A DNA stretch of 64,000 nucleotides, from NCBI GenBank assembly GCA_013397795.1, contig VZTJ01001765.1, positions 1-64,000 on the forward strand, read 5' to 3'. Source of the stretch: Orthonyx spaldingii. Lineage: Eukaryota; Chordata; Aves; Passeriformes; Orthonychidae. Made by a program: the position numbers and the translations under genes. How positions within the stretch are numbered: position 1 is the stretch's first letter; each line of letters starts with the position of its first letter. Shown here piece by piece: positions 29,546-64,000 of the stretch. The notes beneath the pieces were generated by a model that worked only from the letters and a program-made list of their open reading frames with translations, was not told where the DNA came from and did no database searches.

Positions 29546-32444
29546 GAAGTAAAATTGTACAGTGATTTATTTTAAATCTAGAAATATGTTACATTTTTAC
29601 ATTAGTGTGCAGTTCATGAAGTCTCAAAATACAGAGTGCAGATACATGTACAAAAGTACAGTGTGGGGCTAACCACAGGTCTCAGTAAAGTTACCTTAAT
29701 TATTTAAGGCATGGAACCCCCCCCATATAATATTTTTAAAAGTCATATTTAATTCCATTCAAAAATTCTTTTATGCAATTCGGCTAACATTTATTTTTAA
29801 TTAAATCTGGACTGGTAAAAATGCAGATAGCCTCATTTCAGTCTGGGATAAGGTTGAAGAGTTTCACCAGTGAAGTCTTATGCATTTTCTTTTATTCTCG
29901 CAGGAACTAGCACACATTCTTCATTAAACAAGACAGAATAATTTCTTACACAAGGTAGTTCCAGGTCCAAGCTGGCAGCAGATGGACAGCCAGGTACATA
30001 TTTCATTGCTGCTCAAGCCCTTCCTTTCAGCTGGAGACAAAGCCAACACTGGTTAAAAGCTATCATAGCACCTCTCTATGGATGTCAGTGAGTTCTGTGT
30101 GCCTTGGAAGTTAAGAGAGTAGAGCTGAACTTCAAGCAATATGGTTTAAGTCTCCATTCAAAAGCTCATTTGTATAAAAACAGATTCTGTACACCATTTC
30201 AGAAACACTGGGGAGACAAACATGAGTGAAATAACATTAATGGCATGATTTACTGAGACTGATGCTGCTTATGAACACTGAATACCTAAGGGGGTTCAGC
30301 AACCACCTTGAGCTGATTGTGACTGGCAGAATTTGGACAGCACCTACATAGCTGAGCTAGGTTAACCTTATTCTACATGTTTTACTGCTTGCCACCTTGT
30401 CCAGAAACATTCAATACCCAAAAAGCTAATACATCTACGATCATCTTTCTTTAAAAAAGGTAGAATCAATAAAGTTTTTCCAATATACCTGAACACTGCT
30501 GTTGTCATAAACTATGGATGAAACTGAGAACATGCCTGCAATGTGAGGCAAAAAGCCATAACTTTTAATATCCAGCCCTTAGGCCAAGAGTAGCACAGTA
30601 GTATTTCCAACACTGACTTGAACTAAGATACTCAAGTTTCCACCCCATTTTCTTTCTGAAGGGTCATTACTTATCCCCACTAATTGCTTAGTTGCTTTTC
30701 AGCCCTAAATATTAATTAAACCAGCAAATAATTTTGCTTTGTAGTATGGCAGGAATGCACTCTACACTTCAATTTTTCAATACAAAAATGTACTGATTAT
30801 TATTTCAGTACCTCGGACAGTTATCTGACAATTTATATCTGCTCTATACTTTGAGCTAACTATGGGTGTAAATTTGTTCCATTAACATTTTAAGAAAGAA
30901 TATATGCAAGACAGAATGGAAAACAGTAACTACTTTTTCATACTTCAACATTAGACAGGAGTGAACTACACATTGACAAAACTCCAGTGTTTTATCTGTA
31001 GGAACAAAGAAACGCTATGGCTAAAAGAGATATTCACAGTTAAGGTTCTTTGTGCTACCCAAACCCAAACCAGCCAAGATACTACTATTCAATCAGTGTC
31101 AGCAACAACAGCCCTACTGCAGATGCACAGCCACAGTAGTTACACCTTCACAGGCAGAATCATTTGAGGATGCAGAGATACTCCCATCTGCTTGGCAGAA
31201 TGCATTAGCATACAGACCTTGCCCCTTTTGTTCCCTTGTTTCAAGTTTTTTGTTTTAACTATTAAAAATATTCCCCTTTCTTGTGACTTCTCAGTCAGTT
31301 ACCAGTGTTTTACACATATTTTCACTGCAGTACTGAGCAAATGCAGGACAATATGTTGGCTAGCGAATTACAATACTCATAACACAGTAGCTACATTCAG
31401 CTATTTTAATTCCAGTTAGTTGTCCATTAGTCCAACAGCCACAACATGAACCATTTGCAGAGATTAAAAAACCCCACTGTCTTCCAATGTTCAGCACATC
31501 AGTCTATATTAATCAGTATTCTGTTATAAAACATGAGAATTTTAGTTGACTTTCAAGCAGCACGTCTTATAACTATATATTTTCACAAAAATATAACTTC
31601 TGCCTTTCTATCCCTACAGATCTGTGAAAAAACAGTGGCTCCAATCAGTCAGTATGTTTTAAAGAAAATACCATAAAAATATCACATCTAAAAGTTCAAT
31701 ATAATAGTCATCTTTAATTGGACCTAAAATTACTGTGCAGTCAAATCTGATTTTAAAAGTCTGACTAAAAAGACACAAGGATCGAAATATTTACATTATA
31801 CACATTTTTCAATTACAGTGCTATTAGAAAGTGGAATGTTTGAGAATTAAAATATTAACTCAAGCCTCACAGGGCAGCTCCAGACCAGAGAAGCATCTTC
31901 ATTCTATGTATTTTTTGAACAGAAGAGGTTTCTCATTGACATTTTTCACGTGTAGATTATTTCTCTGCCCAATGATCTGTAGAATTATGCTCCTGAACTA
32001 GCATCATGTCCCAAAAAGTCATTAAGTTAAGTGTTAAATAACATTCATATTTATAACTATGTGACAGCATGGACTATATATATACACACAAACACACTTA
32101 AAATCTTTGTCATAAGGGTGATTCTAGGTTAAAAAAGGTGGATTTATGTATAAAAGTAGTTGCTAGAAAAAAAAAAAAAATCTATCTAAAGCTTTAGAAT
32201 TTAGTACTGACATGGTCTCCATTTCTAGACCACAGAGAAAGAAAACTTGGACAATCTTTAGATCAGTTAAATTGGCTCACAAGCTGATCAGTGTATTCTT
32301 CAGTAATATGCAATTTCACTGGCAAAGGATGCAGCCACTGAGGTCTAGAGCTCACATGCATTTACACTAGAATTGGGCAGACCTACACATGATCTGCTTG
32401 GAAAGGTAACTAGATTGAAGTCCATTTGTCCCTTGGAACTGCTC
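29545..32444 (-). other. PALS1: PALS1 3' UTR (extent inferred)
   Basis: Long AT-rich sequence after the PALS1 stop with no recognisable transposon. It contains an A15 run at 32166-32180 and a short TA/CA microsatellite near 32075-32098. The low-end boundary rests on the poly(A) hexamer at 29566-29571. Confidence 0.6.
29566..29571 (-). terminator. poly(A) signal AATAAA of PALS1
   Basis: Canonical hexamer on the minus strand, followed downstream by T/G-rich sequence (CTTCTTGTAGTGG). It implies a PALS1 3' UTR of about 2.9 kb. It is the last good candidate before the CR1 fragment. Confidence 0.65.
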
Positions 32445-58243
<25,799 letters not shown>

Positions 58244-61200
58244 GATTATTTGTAATTATCCTTATGCTCTTCAAACCAAAATGCTGCTATTAGGCCAGTT
58301 TGTGTTATGATATTGTGTAAAATCCATTATAAATTCAAAAATATTTTCCTTCCATCACAAGACGCTTGAAGAGGCATCCAGGAGGAAAATCTAATGATAG
58401 ATATTCAAAAGAAAATAAATTAGTGAGTAATTGGACCAACAAGAAAACACCTAAGGTCCCCAGGCATCAAAACAATGGAACTTTTCATTCAAATTTACAT
58501 AATACTTCTTCCTCTACTAAGAGCTACAGAATCCTCACAAATCTGTTTAATGTATTTTGGTAGACCTCAGGTGCCAATGCTAGAAAAGGAGAACTGTTCA
58601 AACTAATGCTAAAACCTCTTGTATTCCCCAGTTAAAACTGTGGTGATTCTGCACTTAACACAACTGCAAATAAGCAGTTTTCTGAGAGTTCTCACTCAAG
58701 TTTTAATTTGTTCTTTCATTCTTAAAAATTGCAGAACAAGCCATGCTTACAATCCTACAAATACTAAATATGAAAAACTTGTTATAAACAACATGTTTAT
58801 AAGAAGTTGAGTATACTGAATGCAAGTAAAGATATGTTCATTCACTGTTTATAAATTGAGGCATTTTATGTAAACATCGCTTCCTGGGTTCAGAGAAGAC
58901 AGGTCTGACATAGAGCTCCTTCATAAGATGCTATCTAAACGAGACAGGAGCTGCACTTACACAATTCCAAGTAGAGATAAAGTGCTAGGATAAGGGTTGG
59001 ACAATTCTGGTTAGCAGCTACTCTTAATACTTCCTATAGGTATGCATTAAAGCAGGAAGGATTAAATACAAGAGTAAAAATCCTTGTGTGGGCGTACAGA
59101 CATACAGATTTGACAGAGAATAATAATTGATTTCCACAGTCAAGTAGTGACATTCCACTATACTATACACACCTTAATCTGGTTTCTTATTCCTGATGAT
59201 TCAGGCTAAAGAGCTTAGGCATCCTGATAAATATAACCACTCATCTCTTAAATATAATACATATAACAGTGTGTTTTATACCACATTGCCTTTCTGTCAG
59301 TGATACGTTATCCTCAATCTGTCCAATTAAAAGGTCATAAAATTAACAAATAGTTGTGCCCCATATTACCAGTATACTTAATTTTTCAAGTTATTTTTTA
59401 TCATTTTCTTAAAATTCACTGGAAGGAAATATTAGGAAATAGCTCTTAAGTTTTATTGCACACTGGAATCACCAAGACAGAAAAAACCCCTAAAAAACCA
59501 AAACCTCAAATCACCAACATTCTTATACCAAATGTTTGTGTTTGGAGGAGGAAGGGAAGGATGTTTATGTTGTAATTAAGTTGAAAATTAAATATCTATA
59601 GTTCTGTTTTGGAGGAGCAGCAATAGAAACTCCTACACAAGTTTTTGCCAGCTTGCAATTCTAAATATGTACAGCTCTTCATTTTCATGAGGAGTAGCAC
59701 ATAGCATACAGCAACAACAAAACTATTTCCTTCACTTGTTTCTTGTCTAGCCCCTGCTACTAAAATAGTTACTACTAAAATCTTCCCAAGAAGAAAATTA
59801 AATTAAAGCATTTCTGTGGTAGCAAAAATTCTTTTTTTGCCCGTAAAAGACACTTCATTGCACTCCACTGATACACTCAATATCCAATGCTCAACATTCA
59901 CACATTCAGAAAAAAAACTAGGCAAAAAAAGCCGATCAAAAACTGCACGGTACTAGGGCTAGCACCTGAAGTACCTGACAATTACTTAATGCCTGTAAAG
60001 CCTTCAGTTAGTGCCCAACTTGGAACAGCTTTTCAAAGAATAAAGCCACATAAAGTTAGCATTTAGACAGGGTTATATAAAGCACCACTTTAAAAAACAG
60101 TTCTCTGAAGTTGAGAGAAAGGTGGATAAAAATTGAGCAAAATGATCCTCAGCAAGCTGCATTTCCCCTTCTGAAAAGGCAACTTCTCTGTACAGAAATA
60201 CCAATCCCCAAAAAGGAAGCCTCATTAGGAACAACAAAATTGCAAAGACCACTAATTTAACTGTGGATAGAAGATAATTCAAATTCTTTTAAATTCAAGT
60301 TGTATTGGCCATGGCTTGTCTGAACACTGAGCCTTTTCAAAGCTACATTCATCGCTTTTCAACTCTGACAAGCTGAAAGAAAACTCACATTCCTGAGTCT
60401 ATAAGGTACAACCAACAGGGGCTGAAACAATTTGAGGGGATGAATATTATCCATTTAAGCAGCACTAAAAAAGTCAAAACCAGGGTGTTAGGACCTGTAA
60501 GAAGTAAAACATAACTTTACACTCAGTCGTGTAAACTAAATGATGTCACACTCTGTAATGAATCTTAATCAGAAAGAATCATCAGAAAATTGAGTTGAAG
60601 GCCAATACTTAAAAACTGGTTAAAAATATTTACAGTGGGATTAGCTACCTATCCTCCATCAAAGTTAAAAGTACCAGCTACAAAAATGGCACACCAAAAA
60701 CTTACATATCTATATATAGAGTGAGAAGACTTAAAATCTCTTTAGCTTAGTCATGCAAACTGAAGACAAGAGAAACAAAAATATAGTCTGGAGTAAATGT
60801 TATTAACAGGCAACCTTAGTAATGCTGCTCACATTTCCAGTATAAGATGTGTGCAAGACACAAAGGGCATATAAATTCTTTGAACAGGGTACCAAGACAT
60901 TTAAGTCACCTGTGATAATAACTGCCTACCTTCAGTATTCAAGATCTGAGTCAATCAAGTAAAAAAGAAACAAAACCTACAGAAAATCAGAGCTCTCCTG
61001 CAGTCACACTTTAACAGCAACAGTCAGAAAACCACAACGAGAATTTAAGAGTTTTGGAATTTTAAATAAAAAGCATTTCTGATATCCCAGAAAGCTAGAT
61101 ACTTCTGAAACAAGAAATAAACAGTACAGCAAAAGAATCACACTTAGATAACACAAAAGATGATATAAAATATCACGTTATCAGGCAACCTAAAATTCAA

Positions 61201-64000
61201 TGTTACAGAAACATCAAACCAACTCCACAAAAACCTGACCCCCTAGATATAACTAGCTGGTAATCCATAAAAGCATAGGCATGCTGCAAGTCTGGAATGC
61301 TGAACAACTTCCTTTAATCAAAGAACTTCCAATAACAGGTGACTCCTTCCAAACGTAAGCCCCTCTCCATCTTCCTGTTGTCTCAGGTCTGCATCAGACA
61401 TCACAAGTCCTCGTCTCCAACTGTTCTGGAAAACTGCTATTGCCCAACTGCAACAAATGAAATATACATGTAAGGAAAAAAAATCAGATCAGCTCTCAAG
61501 TCCCTCTCCACAGTGGTCCCTAAGTATGCAAAACGTAAAATATTACACTGATAAAATTTTTAATTTGGTTCTGAAATTAATGATATAGCCGAGGTTAAAA
61601 TAAGATTCAGCTTAAGGCAGGTAGCAGGAACAGAAAAGTTTATTTTAACCAATATGCATGGCATCAAAAGTCTTAAGATGAATAATTTCAGAAACTGTTC
61701 TCCTGGCTTTTCTTTCTGAAGGTTTCTTTTGCAATTTTAAAAATTCTGTGATAGCAACAAAAAAGGAAGGTTGTGATACCACATTTGTTCTCTGCAAATT
61801 GTGGATTATCCAATAAAACAGCATTTCAGCCTAAGTGAAGTTTATTTTGCTAAATTAATATTTAGTACTATGGAGGAAAATTTACAGTCTTATAACACTA
61901 ATTTTTACTACTTTGTATGTACAATCTATATAATAATATTTGTAATTAAGGGAATTCCTTTCGATTTGAGAATTTGGTAGTTGTAGTTTCTATACTCTCT
62001 AGGTATGTACAAGTGTGTGTTACACAGTTTGATTGCTCAAAGTTTAATAGGGTTAAATCATGGCTTTGACCATCTTGCTTTGAACTGCTGATATCTAACT
62101 GAGGAATCTTAGTGTTTCCACACGACACGTAGAGCTTTCCAAATAAAGCAGATTTATGACTCTCTCTGTCCAACTTCATATCACAAGTCTTACCAACACA
62201 GTCCTGGAGAGTGTATGTAAAAGTCTCTTCTTCACAGATTACTTTTATTTTTGGCCTACACAGGAAGGTTTCTAAAAACTGATACTGTTAGTACAGCTAT
62301 TGAGAAAGAGCACTTCAGTCACTCTGGTCACCAGCAGGCATAACACAAAATAGTGACTGGCAAATAATTACGAACAGTAAACAGACCATATTTCTAATGC
62401 AAGTTCATAACAGCAAAATGAAAGAAAAAAACACAAGTACTGTCTTGCTAACTATATTTATTATTCTCAAAAATAGTGTATTTTAAGAGCCATTATTCTT
62501 CATACTGACTGCTAGCAATGTCAAGTTTCTATTATCTTTTTTAACACCCTGAATACACTAAACAAAGTACAGACCCCAAGAGCTCTGTAAAAGAATAAAC
62601 ATATGTAAATGCAATCATCTTGGTGTGCAAGGCAGATGCTAATATAAAATATATATTGACAGGGACCAAAACATAAGTGCTGTAAGGCGGTTTAAGTTTT
62701 CACTTGCTTCCTGAGGACTGTGGCTGGTGTGCATAGCAATCCTAATTGCTTTAACAACTAAATTCTGTACAGTAAAATTAAATTTGTTTTGCTTCAGCAA
62801 CTTCCAAAGAGCAAAAATGACATTTTCTGGAGGCTGAGGTTTTGTGTTACATTTCAGTGGTGTTTAAAATTCTTTCAGTGCTAGAAGTATGATTAGATCT
62901 GATAGTTCCCTTTTTAAAGTTCATTAAAGCTGCAAATTCTGAATGACTGCAAGGAAGTTCAGTGCTTACATCCAGTGAAATTTCATTAGTTTTGGCACAG
63001 ATTAGAGTATAAAGCCCAACCTGCATTTGTAATTTTAACACAAGAAATATATATTCAACATTAGCACAGTGCAAAGGATTTATCATCAGCTTAAAGCCAT
63101 ATACTACAACAGACACGGTATATTAAAATATTAATTAAAAACAAATGGAAGATGAATTCAAGGTTGCTGAAGTGGATTAGAAGTTAGATTAAAATCACAT
63201 ACAAGATGTTTCCCGATATCTGAACTACTAATAAAATATGAGCATAAAATTATGCTCCAGATCTCTGCCATGTATTATTAATGGCTCACATAATAGTGTG
63301 TCTTCTGGTATTTTTACTCAGTACTTTGGATTCTAGGCAAGTAAAACTTAAGTCATAAAAATCACAAAGTAACAAAGTAAAACACTTCAATAATTCCAAT
63401 AAATGGAAGCTCAGTGTAGGAAAATAAAAAATAATTCCCAGCTTTCCTTGCATCATCTCCTAGGCACCATTTTTTCTTCAATGATATTTCAGTGAATCTG
63501 CAAGATTAGGAGACTTGGAAGCCAATTACGTAAAGGAAAACACAACACAAACCATGTTGAACAGCATAAAATTAACCACTACTTGATGAGAGCTAAAGAT
63601 TAGAGTTTATGATAGGAAATACTTCACAGATATTTCCTATGACTCTTAATAGTACCTGAAATAACTCCTATAGCCTGGAAAAGACTGATGTTTTTCAAAA
63701 ATATGTAAAAGTTACAAAATTTATGACAACTTGATACTTCTTTTCTTTAATTTACCAAAAAAAAAAATCTGTAATGAAAAAAAAAATCTTTACGCTAGCT
63801 TTGCAACACATTCAAGAAAATGACTTCTGGTATGGTTTGCTTGTTTTTTCAGTCTAATATTATTATTTAAACTATTCTTTCTTCTACCTAGATGTTCTAA
63901 CATAGACTCTAGTATTGGAAGCAAACTCTTCCTTTAATATCCAGTTGACTCTTGTTTTAATAATTTCAAAATAGAGTTCATTATAACACCTGTCAAGCAC
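58244..64000 (-). other. PALS1 upstream region: 5' UTR exon(s) and intron
   Basis: 5.8 kb of AT-rich sequence upstream of the PALS1 start codon with no CpG island, so the promoter is probably beyond the window. A stretch at about 61320-61447 is the only part that looks exon-like on the minus strand. No transposon is recognised. Confidence 0.6.

Overview
The window is vertebrate nuclear DNA, almost certainly from a bird. Split genes with GT-AG introns encode proteins that match vertebrate orthologues residue for residue over long stretches. The dispersed repeats are CR1 LINE 3' ends plus one LTR of a type I recognise from bird genomes. Most of the sequence is AT-rich intron or intergenic DNA, with one sharp CpG island near 18-19 kb. 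I cannot name the species; the LTR type suggests Neoaves rather than chicken, but that is inference.

Three complete protein-coding genes can be assembled exon by exon. EIF2S1 (translation initiation factor eIF2 alpha, 315 aa) is on the minus strand with coding exons between 8682 and 16608. ATP6V1D (V-ATPase subunit D, 247 aa) is on the plus strand between 18863 and 27904. PALS1/MPP5 (polarity scaffold, 675 aa) is on the minus strand between 32445 and 58243. All three reading frames close exactly, and each length equals that recalled for the human protein. The order and orientations reproduce the human chromosome 14 block (EIF2S1, ATP6V1D, MPP5).

Layout: 1 to about 8 kb is intergenic DNA with no gene I can support. 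It holds a possible terminal exon near 0.5 kb, a GC-rich patch near 2 kb with a MARE-like site, and an unusual inverted-repeat-bounded block of about 175-bp tandem repeats at 6.05-6.62 kb. From 8 to 18 kb is EIF2S1. From 18.1 to 19.1 kb is a CpG island containing a 310-base assembly gap; it is the head-to-head promoter of EIF2S1 and ATP6V1D. Two CLEAR/E-box elements (one a perfect GTCACGTGAC) lie between the two genes. From 18.9 to 28.6 kb is ATP6V1D. Its 3' end converges on the 3' end of PALS1, with about 0.9 kb between the predicted poly(A) signals. From 29.5 kb to the right edge is PALS1: a roughly 2.9-kb 3' UTR, thirteen coding exons, and upstream non-coding sequence whose promoter is not in the window.

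The genes do not form one pathway. eIF2 alpha carries the stress-regulated initiator-tRNA step of translation, subunit D is part of the rotor of the proton pump that acidifies lysosomes, and PALS1 organises the Crumbs polarity complex at tight junctions. The functional link visible in the DNA is the shared EIF2S1/ATP6V1D promoter with TFEB-type sites, which could couple lysosomal and translational stress control. I found no clearly unprecedented system. The best candidates for follow-up are that promoter and the 6-kb repeat structure.
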